DNA from: an uncultured Collinsella sp.
Lineage (GTDB): Bacteria; Actinomycetota; Coriobacteriia; Coriobacteriales; Coriobacteriaceae
DNA length: 64,000 nucleotides
Assembly (NCBI GenBank): GCA_902488525.1
Contig: CABTWP010000001.1
Location: 39,934 to 103,933 of the forward strand
Direction: 5' to 3'
The notes below the pieces were generated by a model, which was given only the letters and a program-made list of their open reading frames with translations, did no database searches and was not told where the DNA came from. Of this stretch, positions 19,275 to 28,220 are shown piece by piece; within the stretch, counting starts at the first letter, position 1; the number at the start of each line of letters is the position of its first letter. A program made the position numbers and the translations under genes.

Positions 19275-19817
19275 TTACTCGTGAACGATCTCGACATGGA
19301 CGATCTCGTCGCCGGCACGCAGCTGCGAAATCACATCGAGACCCTCGACCGTGGTACCAAAGACGGTGTAACCGGAATCGAGGTTATGCTGGGCACCCAG
19401 GCAGAAGTAGAACTGCGAACCCGCGGAATCGGGGTCCATGGAGCGTGCCATGGCAAGGGCACCATCGACATGGCTGTTGCGCGGATTGGTGGCAAACTCG
19501 CCCTTGATGCAGTAGCCGGGGCCACCGGTACCGGGCATGCCGTCGGGGCCCTCAAGACCGGCAGCGACGTCGGCGCCGGACATATCGCGGGTATTGGGGT
19601 CGCCGCCCTGAATGACAAAGCCGGGCACATAGCGATGGAACTTAAGGCCATCATAGAAACCCATCGTAGAAAGCTCGCAGAAGTTCGCGACATGAATGGG
19701 AGCGCCCTCGCCGTCAAACTTGACCTTGATAGTACCCTTCGACGTCTCGATAACGGCGCACTCGTCGCCGGCAAGCTGATACTCGGGCGTGTAGAGCTCT
19801 TTCTTAAACCCAAACAT
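19275..19817 (-). CDS. Cyclophilin-type peptidyl-prolyl isomerase
   Basis: Cyclophilin fold with FHRYVPGFVIQGGDP, DGMPGTGGPGYCIKGE and GSQFYFCLGAQHNLD, the usual catalytic and proline-pocket segments. At 180 residues and without a signal peptide it is cytoplasmic. It would speed cis/trans proline isomerisation in folding. It is followed by the TPR gene in the same direction. Confidence 0.92.
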   Translation of the reverse strand: MFGFKKELYTPEYQLAGDECAVIETSKGTIKVKFDGEGAPIHVANFCELSTMGFYDGLKFHRYVPGFVIQGGDPNTRDMSGADVAAGLEGPDGMPGTGGPGYCIKGEFATNPRNSHVDGALAMARSMDPDSAGSQFYFCLGAQHNLDSGYTVFGTTVEGLDVISQLRAGDEIVHVEIVHE

Positions 19818-19924
19818 GTGGTTCCTTCCTCGTGCGTTTAAAGCATATTTGTACGAATTGTAGCAATAAGCATGGGCTTACATCAATTGCGCACGTAGGT
19901 TATGCCGACTATGGCGAACTAATT

Positions 19925-21097
19925 TTAGGAACGCTGCTGCGGCTTCCAGGAGCCCACGTTGGCGTCGTACTGATTAAGCGCGCTGTTGCCGCCCTGTGCG
20001 ATGGGCGCCAGGATCTCGCTTTGGTGGGAACTCATCGACTCGCCATCGGGAATGGCCAGCGAGATATCCCAGCTCTGGCAGATCACGTCGACGCGCTCAT
20101 ACATCCACTCGGCAAGCTGCTTTAAGTGGGCGATGTCGTCCGCATAGACCGTATCGTCCTGATACTTAAGGTTGTTGAGCTCATCTTGCGTCTTTTTGAT
20201 CTGGTCGCGCAGGGCGTAGGCACTCTGCGACAGCTCCTGACGGGTGGACAGTGGCGTTCGAAGATAACCATTGTTAAAAGAATCGATGACCTCGCCGATC
20301 TGGTCCTCATCACCGTAGGACACAATGGTCTGATACAGACCGTCGAGCCTGGTATAGAGCTGATCATCGGTGAGCACGGTTTCTTCCTGGACCACCTCGG
20401 CAGAATCGTCTTGCTTGGTATCGTCCTCAGTCGCCTCGCCCTTTTGGCGCGTGGGGAAGGTCGTCTGCGCGGCCTGGCCAAACTGGTCATAGAAGCCAGG
20501 CATGACACCCATGGGATCGACCGTCACGAACCAATAGGCACCGCCGCAAACGACGGCAAGGACCGCGATGACGATGAGCGGCTTGGGGATATGACGCTTG
20601 TGCTTGTGATAGGCGTCCTCGTCGGGATGCACCTTGCGCTTGGGTTTTTGAGCATCGTCATGCAGGGAAACGGGCGTGGGAATATCGACCTTGGGGATAC
20701 CGAAATCCTTATCGAAAGCAGGCAGCACGCAGGTCTCATTGGGGTCGGCGGCGTCCGAAAGCACCGCAGCGGCAGAGGCCGGCGCATGAGGCACCTCGGT
20801 ATCGATCTGCTCTTGCGTTAGGCGCGGAAAGCCCGCCGTGCGGCCCGCTGCCAGGTCGGATGCGGCCGCGTCCTCGGAGAGGATACCCGGAGCGGGGCGT
20901 CCGCATTTGGGGCACGTACGATCATGCGGAGAAAGACGGGCACCGCAGCCCTCACAGAACACGAACTCGGTGTGCTCGGGACCATCGCCCGGACCCACAT
21001 AGGCGTTGCAGTAGGGGCAAAACGAGGCGCCGTCCTCGATAGTCTTAAGGCAGTGCGGGCAGATCACGGCATCCTCTTTTCGAAGCAATTCAAACAA
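19925..21097 (-). CDS. Zinc-ribbon membrane protein
   Basis: A 390-residue protein. Two zinc ribbons open it: CPHCLKTIEDGASFCPYC and CEGCGARLSPHDRTCPKC, within residues 14-70. A long Pro/Asp-rich linker leads to one membrane segment (IVIAVLAVVCGGAYWFV, near residue 180). The outer part is largely helical, about 150 residues. Such architecture is common in uncharacterised actinobacterial envelope proteins; the function is unknown. Confidence 0.65.
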   Translation of the reverse strand: MFELLRKEDAVICPHCLKTIEDGASFCPYCNAYVGPGDGPEHTEFVFCEGCGARLSPHDRTCPKCGRPAPGILSEDAAASDLAAGRTAGFPRLTQEQIDTEVPHAPASAAAVLSDAADPNETCVLPAFDKDFGIPKVDIPTPVSLHDDAQKPKRKVHPDEDAYHKHKRHIPKPLIVIAVLAVVCGGAYWFVTVDPMGVMPGFYDQFGQAAQTTFPTRQKGEATEDDTKQDDSAEVVQEETVLTDDQLYTRLDGLYQTIVSYGDEDQIGEVIDSFNNGYLRTPLSTRQELSQSAYALRDQIKKTQDELNNLKYQDDTVYADDIAHLKQLAEWMYERVDVICQSWDISLAIPDGESMSSHQSEILAPIAQGGNSALNQYDANVGSWKPQQRS

Positions 21098-21170
21098 TCG
21101 AGGTTAGAGCATAACATCGCCACGGCCCCACAGGAGCAAGGCACCAATTCAACATCGGCAGAGCGCGTAG

Positions 21171-23900
21171 TTACTTCTTCTTTTTGCTTGGCATCGAGAC
21201 TTTGATGCCTTGGGCGGACTTAGTCACGCGAGAGCGCTTGGCTCCGGTACCCTTCTTTTTCTTGAGCTGGGCCACGCCCTCGAGTGCGCGGGCCTCGGCC
21301 TCGCGAACGGTGCGATCTTCGCGGCGCTGCGCCATGTCGGCGGCGAAGCGCTTGGCAAAACGCTCGGCCGTCGAACCCGTCGAGCTCACCTTGCCGCCAC
21401 CGCGACCCAGGCGGACGCGCACACCGCGGCCAAAACCAGTTGCGGCATGACGACGACGCGGCTTGAGCGAATCCATCATCGTGGCGAGCTTAAAGAACAC
21501 CGAGCAGGTAAAGACCACGATGACAGCCAAGATAACCATCTGGCCCATCGACAGGTTGGCAATAGACAGCAGCTCCGGGAATCCGATAACGCCCACTAGG
21601 ATGCCGGCGACTACAAACACAAAGAGCACCACTCGTAAGGGCGTGAGAGGCTGCGAGATGCGCCAGATCAGGCTGACGCTCGCCGCGCACGACGTAAGCA
21701 AGCACATCGTAGACAGCGTGAGCTGGCTAAAGCCAAACACGCGCGCCACAAAGATATCGAGCGCCGCAGCCAAAATGACCGCAATCGACGCCGGCAGTGC
21801 ACGCTTGAGTACGTTGGTCAAGAACGACCCCTTCACGCGGGCGTTGTTGGGCTCCAGGCCCAACACAAAGCCCGGCGCGCCGATGCAGAAGAAGTTAATG
21901 AGCGTCATCTGGATGGGCTCGAAGGGGTACGGCGGCAGCGCGATGCACAGCGCCGCCAGGCCCATCGAGAACAGCGTCTTGGTCAGGAACAGCGAGGCCG
22001 AACGCTGCAGGTTGTTGATGGAGCGACGGCCCTCGGCCACCACGGCGGGCATCGAGGCAAAGTCGTTGTCGACGAGTACGATCTCGGCCACGTTGCGCGC
22101 GGCATCGGAGCCGGCCGCCATGGCGACGGAGCAGTCGGCTTCCTTGAGCGCCAGCACGTCGTTGACGCCGTCGCCCGTCATGGCCACGGTGTGCTCGCGG
22201 CGTTTGAGCGCCTGCACGAGCTCGCGCTTCTGCTGCGGGGTCACACGACCAAAGACATGGTAGCGGTCTACTGCGGCATCGAGCTTGGCCGGCGTATCGA
22301 GCGTCGTGGCGTCCACATAAGCGTCCGCCCCCGGCACGCCCACCACGCGCGCGATCGACGACACCGTACGCGGGTCGTCGCCACTGATCACGTTGAGGGT
22401 CACGCCCTGCTCGTTAAAGTAGCCGATGGTCTCGGCCGCCGAGGTACGAATCTCGTCGCGGATGGTCACAAAGCCCACGGGCTCGGCCTCGCCCACCATA
22501 TCGCCATCGGGCGTAAAGCCGTCCACGCGCGCCACCACGAGCACGCGGCAGGTATCGGCAAGCTCGGCGACACGGTTCTCGACCTGGGCAAACACACGAT
22601 CGGAGAGCACAAACTGCGCCGCACCCATCACATAGGAGCCCTGCGAAAACGACGCGCCGCTCCATTTTTTGGAGGACGAGAACGGAATGACCGACAGCGG
22701 CTCAGACACCTCGACCGGGCGATCGGCGTAATAGTTGAGCAGCGCCTGGCAGGTCTCGTTGGCATCGGCCGAAGTCGCACGTGCCACGTTAGCCAGCGCA
22801 AAATCGAGCACCGTGGTATCGACGGGAACGACCGCCTCGTCCGAGCCGGCGCCTAGGCTCACGCCCTCAACCGGCAGCGGATACGTGCCCTCGACCTCCA
22901 TGCGGCCCGACGTGATGGTGCCCGTCTTGTCCAGGCACAGCACGTCGACGCGAGCGAGCGTCTCGATGCAGTATAGCTGCTGCGCCAGCACCTTGCGGCG
23001 AGCCAGGCGCACCGTGGCGATGGCGAGCACCGACGAGGTCAGCAGCACCAGGCCTTGCGGGATCATGCCCAGCAGGGCGCCCACCGTGGACAGCAGCGCC
23101 GACGAAGGCACATGACCAGCCAACAGCTCGGAGAAGCACCACGAAAGCGCACTATCGCCCGGGGTTCCCGCGGCATCCCACAGCTCGCTCACGCTCGAGG
23201 CAAACAACGCTAAACCGAGCGGGATCATGATGATGCTCGCAAAGCGCACGATGGCATTAAGCGCGTTCATGATCTCGGAATTGACCTTTTTGACGTACTT
23301 GGCCTCGTTATTAATTTTGGCCACGTAGTTGTCGGCGCCGACATGAATCACGCGGGCGCGCAGCAGGCCCGAGTCGATAAAGCTGCCGCTCATGAGCTCG
23401 GAACCGGGCTGTTTCTTAATAAGGTCGCTCTCGCCCGTCAGCAGACTCTCGTTCACGAGCGCCTCGCCCGAAACCACCACGGCGTCGGCGGGAATCTGGT
23501 CGCCGCGCCCCAGGCGGATGATGTCGTCGAGCACGATCTGGTCCAGGTCGAGCTCCACCTCGGCGCCGTCGCGCACCGCGACGGCCTTCTTGGAGGTCAG
23601 CAGCGTGAGCTTATCGACCATCTTCTTGGAACGCATGGACTGGATGACGCCGATAGCGGTATTGAGGAACACCACGAACAGGAACGTCAGATTCTTAAAC
23701 GAACCGGTCAAAATGACCAGGAACGCCAAGATCACGTTGATCAAATTGAACAGCGTGCAGAGGTTCTCGATGATGAGCTCTTTGACCGACTTGGTCTTGA
23801 GCTCCATGTTGCGGTTGATCTTACCGGCGGCGATGCGCTCCTCGACCTCGGCGGTTGAGAGTCCGCGCTCGATATCCGTTGCTGCCATACCACGTCCCAT
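21171..23900 (-). CDS. Cation-transporting P-type ATPase (CtpE-like)
   Basis: Membrane ATPase with the phosphorylation motif CLDKTGTITSGRM, the actuator TGES and the hinge MTGDGVNDVLALKEADCSVA. The metal-site helix reads IPQGLVLLTSS, with PQGL where mycobacterial CtpE (calcium uptake) has PEGL. About ten membrane segments are visible. The C-terminus is a basic, Lys-rich tail ending SKKKK. ATG 23900 or ATG 23888 may be the start. The ion is not certain. Confidence 0.85.
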   Translation of the reverse strand: MGRGMAATDIERGLSTAEVEERIAAGKINRNMELKTKSVKELIIENLCTLFNLINVILAFLVILTGSFKNLTFLFVVFLNTAIGVIQSMRSKKMVDKLTLLTSKKAVAVRDGAEVELDLDQIVLDDIIRLGRGDQIPADAVVVSGEALVNESLLTGESDLIKKQPGSELMSGSFIDSGLLRARVIHVGADNYVAKINNEAKYVKKVNSEIMNALNAIVRFASIIMIPLGLALFASSVSELWDAAGTPGDSALSWCFSELLAGHVPSSALLSTVGALLGMIPQGLVLLTSSVLAIATVRLARRKVLAQQLYCIETLARVDVLCLDKTGTITSGRMEVEGTYPLPVEGVSLGAGSDEAVVPVDTTVLDFALANVARATSADANETCQALLNYYADRPVEVSEPLSVIPFSSSKKWSGASFSQGSYVMGAAQFVLSDRVFAQVENRVAELADTCRVLVVARVDGFTPDGDMVGEAEPVGFVTIRDEIRTSAAETIGYFNEQGVTLNVISGDDPRTVSSIARVVGVPGADAYVDATTLDTPAKLDAAVDRYHVFGRVTPQQKRELVQALKRREHTVAMTGDGVNDVLALKEADCSVAMAAGSDAARNVAEIVLVDNDFASMPAVVAEGRRSINNLQRSASLFLTKTLFSMGLAALCIALPPYPFEPIQMTLINFFCIGAPGFVLGLEPNNARVKGSFLTNVLKRALPASIAVILAAALDIFVARVFGFSQLTLSTMCLLTSCAASVSLIWRISQPLTPLRVVLFVFVVAGILVGVIGFPELLSIANLSMGQMVILAVIVVFTCSVFFKLATMMDSLKPRRRHAATGFGRGVRVRLGRGGGKVSSTGSTAERFAKRFAADMAQRREDRTVREAEARALEGVAQLKKKKGTGAKRSRVTKSAQGIKVSMPSKKKK

Positions 23901-23917
23901 CACGTCGCGTCGGTATA

Positions 23918-23953
23918 AGAAAAACCGCCCGGACCATGCGAGGTTCGGACGGT
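23918..23953 (-). terminator. Terminator probably belonging to tRNA-Arg before integration
   Basis: On the minus strand ACCGTCCGAACC pairs with GGTCCGGGCGGT, with a six-base loop, followed by TTTTTC. It lies just outside the left prophage junction, ten bases from the shared core. Removing the prophage would place it directly after the 3' CCA end of tRNA-Arg, the normal position for a tRNA terminator. Confidence 0.8.
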
Positions 23954-23963
23954 CTTACGTTCG

Positions 23964-23973
23964 ATGGTGCCCC
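23964..23973. repeat. attL core
   Basis: ATGGTGCCCC, identical to the copy at 59470-59479. The flanking left sequence carries the stranded tRNA terminator, which supports this as the true chromosome-phage junction. The strand exchange point inside the core cannot be fixed from sequence. Confidence 0.7.
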
Positions 23974-24065
23974 GTCTGCATAGATTCTAGAACCGAGATC
24001 TGCGCCGTTGGGACCGTCGTGCTGCTCAGGATACCACGGGCGGCGTAGCAACACCTTTTCTCGAG

Positions 24066-24095
24066 AAAAAACCCGCCCGGGATAACCCGAGCGGG
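24066..24095 (-). terminator. Terminator of the prophage late operon
   Basis: Ten-base arms (24072-24081 and 24086-24095, one mismatch) with a TTAT loop are followed by TTTTTT on the minus strand. It lies seven bases after the last small gene and stops late transcription before the attachment site and the host ATPase gene. Confidence 0.85.
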
Positions 24096-24101
24096 CCGCG
24101 G

Positions 24102-24191
24102 CTAGCGCCCGTTGATGCTCACGAGGCACAGGCCGATTGTCGCCACGGTGCCCCCGAAGAGAGCGCCGAGGACGAAGGCCAGCGCGATCAT
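24102..24191 (-). CDS. Small single-pass membrane protein (DUF3789-like)
   Basis: A 29-residue ORF, nearly all hydrophobic ([20 protein letters not shown]), with ATG one base after the endolysin stop. It resembles the very short DUF3789 phage proteins in gut actinobacterial and clostridial phages. Its position after holin and endolysin suggests a lysis accessory, but this is inference. Confidence 0.55.
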   Translation of the reverse strand: MIALAFVLGALFGGTVATIGLCLVSINGR

Positions 24192-24192
24192 G

Positions 24193-25257
24193 CTAGTACG
24201 GGTTGCCGTCGGTGACGCAGACCTGGAGTCGGTCGAGCGGCTCGCCGTAGAAACCGGCGTAGTCGTCGCCGCCGTAGGTGGAGCCGTCGTCGCACACGGT
24301 GTCGAGCCATCCGGCGCGTGCGGTGGTCTGCGAGCGATACCACGCCTGCTTGTACTCCTCGCCGCCCGGGGTCACGTAGTACATGCGCACGCCGTCGATG
24401 GTGTGGCCGGCGATGCCGGCGCAACCGTTCACGGTATCGTTGCGGTCGCCCTTGGAAACATAGTCAAGCCAGCCGTCCTCGATGGTGTGGACCTGATACT
24501 TGAGCGTGCCGCGATCGACTCGGGCGCAAAGGAGGTCGTGCTGTCGGCACGGGTAGCCCGCGAAGCCGTTGTCCCCGGCGCCGAAGTCGGTCACCTCGTC
24601 CAGCCAGCCGCCGCCCTTGAGGTGGAGGGAGTAGTGGACGGGGATGCGCTTGCCAGATGCCTTCGTGAAGCCGCCGGATGCCGCCTGAGAGGGCTTTGCC
24701 GCGGCAGGCTTAGCGGCGGTGGAGGGGGCGGGTGCCTTGCCGCCCTTCATCGCGTCGTACCACGTCTGGGCGCGCTGCATGTAATGGTCGCGCTGGGAGC
24801 CCGCAAGCTCGCCGGGGCAGGCCGTGGCGCTCCAGTAGCGGTGCGGGAACACGTTCTTGCACCACTCGGGGCGACCGAGGCCGTAGTACAGGCACAGGGC
24901 CGCGACAAGGTGAGCGCCGCTCTCGATTGCCTTCTCGTGGACGGTCCACGGGTTGCTGCCGCTGTTGGCGTGCTCAATCGAGATGGTCGTGTCGTTGCCG
25001 CGTCCGGTGCCGATTCCGTCGCCGCAGGCGTAGGCGCGGTCGGTGTCGTTGACGTGCTGCACGATGTGGCCGTTGCGGTCGACCGAGTAGTGCGCCGAGC
25101 AGCCGTTGGCACCCCAGATGCCGTTGCACTGGCCGGCGTTGAGGTCGCCGGCCATGTGGTGGATGGTCACGCCCTTGATGCCGAACGGGCGGCCTGCGGA
25201 GAAGTTGCGCCCCAGAAGCTTGTACTCGTCCGGCTGGACGTTCGCGAAGTCTGCCAT
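24193..25257 (-). CDS. Endolysin, N-acetylmuramoyl-L-alanine amidase
   Basis: Residues 1-165 form an amidase_2/PGRP domain: [25 protein letters not shown] and [11 protein letters not shown] carry the zinc ligands. It cuts the bond between muramic acid and the stem peptide. An Ala/Pro/Lys linker (about 177-200) leads to a C-terminal part with repeated V-H-Y/W-L-D units ([24 protein letters not shown]), probably the wall-binding domain. No signal peptide is seen, in keeping with holin-dependent release. It follows the holin gene. Confidence 0.88.
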   Translation of the reverse strand: MADFANVQPDEYKLLGRNFSAGRPFGIKGVTIHHMAGDLNAGQCNGIWGANGCSAHYSVDRNGHIVQHVNDTDRAYACGDGIGTGRGNDTTISIEHANSGSNPWTVHEKAIESGAHLVAALCLYYGLGRPEWCKNVFPHRYWSATACPGELAGSQRDHYMQRAQTWYDAMKGGKAPAPSTAAKPAAAKPSQAASGGFTKASGKRIPVHYSLHLKGGGWLDEVTDFGAGDNGFAGYPCRQHDLLCARVDRGTLKYQVHTIEDGWLDYVSKGDRNDTVNGCAGIAGHTIDGVRMYYVTPGGEEYKQAWYRSQTTARAGWLDTVCDDGSTYGGDDYAGFYGEPLDRLQVCVTDGNPY

Positions 25258-25258
25258 G

Positions 25259-25564
25259 TTAGTCCTCCTTGATGTCGCCGAGCGCCAGCAGGGCGTCCAG
25301 CCATTTGTCCGTGATGCCGACCGATTTGAAGGCCGCGTAGGCCACCTGCACGCCGCCGACAGCGGCGAAGATGGACGTGACCCACGCCGAGGGTTCGGTC
25401 GGGACGCCGCCCGACATGGCCGTGAGGGCGCCGCATCCCGCCGAGACGGCGATGGCCGTCCAGCGGGCGACGTTGCCCGTCATCGCCTTCGTCTTGATGG
25501 CCTGCACGATGTACGGCACGACCAGGACCGTGCACACCGTGAGGCCCGCCTGGATCTCATTCAT
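25259..25564 (-). CDS. Phage holin
   Basis: A 101-residue protein with two or three hydrophobic segments (about residues 7-22, 36-52 and 62-78) and a charged C-terminus. It abuts the endolysin gene (stop and start within two bases). Holin is inferred from size, topology and position; the exact family was not recognised. Confidence 0.7.
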   Translation of the reverse strand: MNEIQAGLTVCTVLVVPYIVQAIKTKAMTGNVARWTAIAVSAGCGALTAMSGGVPTEPSAWVTSIFAAVGGVQVAYAAFKSVGITDKWLDALLALGDIKED

Positions 25565-25574
25565 TCGATTGCTC

Positions 25575-25988
25575 CTATCTGTCGGATTCCTTGCTGTAGA
25601 TAAGGTCGACGCGGTCGCAGATGTGGTCGACCTTCTCGGCCATCCCCTGGCTCCTCGCCTGGCTGTGCGCCAAGTCCGCGTGCAAGACCTCGTTGGACGC
25701 CACGACGGACTCCATGAGCGTCTTCATCGCCTCCATGAGGCTGTTGCTGCGCTCCATCTGCGCGGCGATGCGGCCCTCCATCTGCGAGCGCTCGCGGTCC
25801 CGCTGCGCGCGCTCGTCGACTTCCGCCTGATTGCGCTCCTCGCGCTTCAGGTCGATGCCGGACTTGCGTTCGTTCTGCCTTTTGTATTCATCCAAAAACT
25901 GGCGGCCGAAGTAGAACGCTATGAGGCCGAGAAGGACGCCACCGAGCCATCCCGGCCCATATGGCGCAAAGAGCTTGAGCACTTCCAT
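25575..25988 (-). CDS. Membrane-anchored coiled-coil phage protein
   Basis: ATG 25988 gives 137 residues. One N-terminal hydrophobic segment (GGVLLGLIAFYFG) precedes a long, highly charged helix (about residues 30-120) rich in Arg, Glu and Gln. The architecture resembles haemolysin XhlA-like or other small proteins beside holins. A lysis role is inferred from position only. Confidence 0.5.
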   Translation of the reverse strand: MEVLKLFAPYGPGWLGGVLLGLIAFYFGRQFLDEYKRQNERKSGIDLKREERNQAEVDERAQRDRERSQMEGRIAAQMERSNSLMEAMKTLMESVVASNEVLHADLAHSQARSQGMAEKVDHICDRVDLIYSKESDR

Positions 25989-26008
25989 CCTGAGCGCCCT
26001 CCTTCCGC

Positions 26009-26176
26009 CTATTCGGCCGTGTACTCCTCGCCGGTGATCTCCTTGTACTCGTCGTCGGTGATCCACTTGCACTCGACTGCCTTATGCACTCGCGCCTTGC
26101 TCCAAAGAGGTCGGTCGTAGTACTTCTTGACGAGCGCGAAGTGCTTGGAGTGCTCGTCGGTCTTCTTCGTCGGCAT
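26009..26176 (-). CDS. XkdX family phage protein
   Basis: A 55-residue ORF whose ATG overlaps the stop of the gene before it. The pattern HFALVKKYYDRPLWSKARV followed by VECKWITDDEYKEITGEEY is that of XkdX-type proteins, short polypeptides found between tail fibre and lysis genes. Function is unknown. Confidence 0.75.
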   Translation of the reverse strand: MPTKKTDEHSKHFALVKKYYDRPLWSKARVHKAVECKWITDDEYKEITGEEYTAE

Positions 26177-26502
26177 TACTGGTCACCTCCGACCGTCATG
26201 AGCAGGTAGTCGATGTTTGCCGTGTTCTGCTCGGTCTGCGTCGGCTGCGACGCCCGCTCGCGCATCTGGTCGATCAGCGCCGACACGTCGAGCGTCTCGC
26301 CACTGTCATAGGCGGCGAGCGTCGCGGTGTAGGCGAGCTTTCGCGCCTTCCGCTCAGCGTACTCGTCATCGTCGATAACGCCCGCGTCGTGCGCCGCGTC
26401 GGGGTCGCCGATCTGCGACAGCAGATCGCGCAGGGCGTTGACCTCGGCCATGGTGCCATCTTGAAGATCGTTGGGGCGCGGCGTGTCTTCCTCAGTGTCC
26501 AT
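26176..26502 (-). CDS. Hypothetical phage protein upstream of XkdX
   Basis: An acidic 108-residue protein with a central DDDEYAERKARKLAYTA segment and a helical C-terminus. Such proteins frequently precede XkdX-like genes in siphophages of Gram-positives and may be tail-fibre-associated. No enzymatic motif is visible. Confidence 0.55.
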   Translation of the reverse strand: MDTEEDTPRPNDLQDGTMAEVNALRDLLSQIGDPDAAHDAGVIDDDEYAERKARKLAYTATLAAYDSGETLDVSALIDQMRERASQPTQTEQNTANIDYLLMTVGGDQ

Positions 26503-26586
26503 GCGGACTCCTCTCTTGTCGGGGAATGTGCCGCTATCGTATTAGCGCCGTGAGATTGCCGAGCCGCTTTGATGGGCGCAAAGGAA

Positions 26587-26610
26587 GAAGGCGCGCCGCA
26601 GCACGCCTTC
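26587..26610 (-). terminator. Hairpin after the reverse transcriptase gene
   Basis: GAAGGCG and CGCCTTC pair (26587-26593 with 26604-26610). A short pyrimidine run follows on the minus strand (TTCCTTT). It lies just beyond the reverse transcriptase stop and could be a weak terminator for the DGR transcript. Confidence 0.4.
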
Positions 26611-26620
26611 GATGTCTCTG

Positions 26621-27865
26621 TTATTTCGCAGCCGCTTCGCTTAGGCCGCTGCTTTGAGTTGCCGGTTCTCCGCTATTGCGAGGGCTTGCTTCCGCTTGAA
26701 TCGTCCCTCTGGTTGGCCTGCATTGAGCACCCCCCCCCTGCGCGAGATTTCCGAACAGGCTTCGGTACAGCGCGTCCATGGCCCGCACGCTGCGGTGCGC
26801 GTCCAGCCGCTTCATGCCTCCGCGCCAGCTCTGGTAGCTCTGCTCCACCTGCTCAGGGGTCATGATGCCATCGGCGACCATGCGGGCCATCTTCTTGAGC
26901 TTGCGGCGCTTCCGCGTTATGGAGTCTCGGCACGGCTTCACGACTATGCGGCCCGTGTCCGTGTAGAAGATGCGCTTCTTCAGCCACGTGAACCCGCGCG
27001 TGAGCTTCACCACGCGGGTCTTGCGCGGGTTCAGTTCGATGCCCAGCTCGGCGCATTTGCGCTCTATGAGCAGCAGGCACACCTGCAAGTAGTCCTTGGA
27101 CTCGTGTATCAGGTAGAAGTCGTCCATATATCGACCGTAGGCCTCGGGGCGCAGCATCTCGATTGCGTAGTGGTCAATGCGGTTGGGGTGCGCGACGGCG
27201 CATATCTGGTTCGGCTCGCTGCCCAGCCCCAGGCCCACATCGCCCTGCGCGTCTATCAGGCGGTGCTCCAAGGCGACCACGCGCGGATCTAGCAACGCGG
27301 AGGCCACCTGGTCTTTGACGGGTTGGTGCGCTATGCGCGCGAAGTAGTCGGAGAAGTCGCCGAGCAGTATGTAGCCCTCGCGGCCGTGCCGCCTCCAGTG
27401 GTCGGCCAGGTGGCGCTTGAGCAGCTTCAGGGCGTAGTCGGTGCCGCGCCCCTTTATGTTCGCGGAGTTCGCGGCTATGAGGGTGGGCACGATCGCGGGC
27501 ACGAGCGCGTTCTGCGACAGCGACTTCTGCACCACGCGCTCGGGAAAGTGCACGGCGCTGATGTGGCGCAGCTTGCCGCGCTCCCATAGGTCGAAGCGGA
27601 TGAAGCCCCGGCATATGTCGCGGCCCTCCAAAAGGTCGCGGCGGGACAGGACGGCGTTGCGCAGGTAGTCCTTCATGTATCGCTGCGTGGATGCCTTCCA
27701 CATCACGCCGCGCGCGGCCTGCTTCGATGCCTTGCACAGGCTGTTGAGGTCGGCCACGGTATCAAGCGTGCACGCCTTGACACGATCGGCCTTGGCCTGC
27801 GCGCGCTTCTCCTCGCGGCGCTTACGGCGCGCCGCCCGCCTTTGCTCGGAGTTCACAGGAGGCAC
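26621..27865 (-). CDS. DGR reverse transcriptase
   Basis: A 414-residue reverse transcriptase of the diversity-generating type. Motif A is ILLGDFSDYFARI (about residue 170), motif 4 GLGLGSEPNQICAV, and the catalytic motif GRYMDDFYLIHES, followed by the thumb-side LNPRKTRVV and GFTWLKKRIF. It has no endonuclease, maturase or intron domain. The basic N-terminus (RRAARRKRREEKR) suits RNA binding. The start is GTG 27865 or GTG 27856. A run of nine G (26730-26738 on the plus strand as C) near residue 376 changes the C-terminus if one G is lost. TR and the Avd gene are just upstream. Confidence 0.93.
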   Translation of the reverse strand: MPPVNSEQRRAARRKRREEKRAQAKADRVKACTLDTVADLNSLCKASKQAARGVMWKASTQRYMKDYLRNAVLSRRDLLEGRDICRGFIRFDLWERGKLRHISAVHFPERVVQKSLSQNALVPAIVPTLIAANSANIKGRGTDYALKLLKRHLADHWRRHGREGYILLGDFSDYFARIAHQPVKDQVASALLDPRVVALEHRLIDAQGDVGLGLGSEPNQICAVAHPNRIDHYAIEMLRPEAYGRYMDDFYLIHESKDYLQVCLLLIERKCAELGIELNPRKTRVVKLTRGFTWLKKRIFYTDTGRIVVKPCRDSITRKRRKLKKMARMVADGIMTPEQVEQSYQSWRGGMKRLDAHRSVRAMDALYRSLFGNLAQGGGAQCRPTRGTIQAEASPRNSGEPATQSSGLSEAAAK

Positions 27866-28073
27866 CCCGCGCGGCTTGCAATGTGGCTCTGGCAGCCGCT
27901 TGAGGTATGGCCATGAAACGCGGCGAAGCCACGGAGCGCCGCGCCATGCAAGCAGCGTCCGGCCACCCTCGCGGGGTGCGTATTTACGGGCGCATGCCCG
28001 ACGGTCGCGCCTTCCTTCCTCTTCGCGCTCTGCTTTCGGCTCTGGAGCCTACTCGGTCTGGCAATAAGGGAAT
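27866..28073 (-). other. TR to reverse transcriptase spacer
   Basis: A 208-base non-coding stretch between the TR and the reverse transcriptase start. In Bordetella phage BPP-1 the RNA on the reverse transcriptase side of TR is required for cDNA priming. No ORF convincing by composition is seen here, and the corresponding role is inferred. Confidence 0.45.
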
Positions 28074-28197
28074 CCGGGGCGGGGGCGAACCCAGACGTTC
28101 GTCGCCGAGTTGTAGTTGGCATTGCCGTTGTTGTTGACATAGCACACGTTGGACGCGGAGCCCGACGCAACGGAACGCAGCCACCAATTGTACCGAT
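28074..28197 (-). repeat. DGR template repeat (TR)
   Basis: A 124-bp non-coding repeat matching VR with no gaps (constant offset 739). Translated in the VR frame it reads Asn-rich (SNVCYVNNNGNANYN), the AAC-codon signature of DGR templates. Of 23 template adenines, 8 are changed in VR. It lies between avd and the reverse transcriptase gene on the same strand. Confidence 0.95.
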
Positions 28198-28220
28198 AAA
28201 CAAGGCGCGACCGCCGTCCA

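Noticed and set aside
24112..25272. A 386-codon plus-strand frame opposite the endolysin
   Set aside because: Low-complexity Ala/Val/Gly sequence without motifs, exactly complementary to the clear amidase gene.
26621..27865. Reverse transcriptase as a retron or group II intron
   Set aside because: No maturase, endonuclease or intron structure, and no retron RNA features; the TR/VR pair, AAC-rich template and Avd gene specify a DGR.
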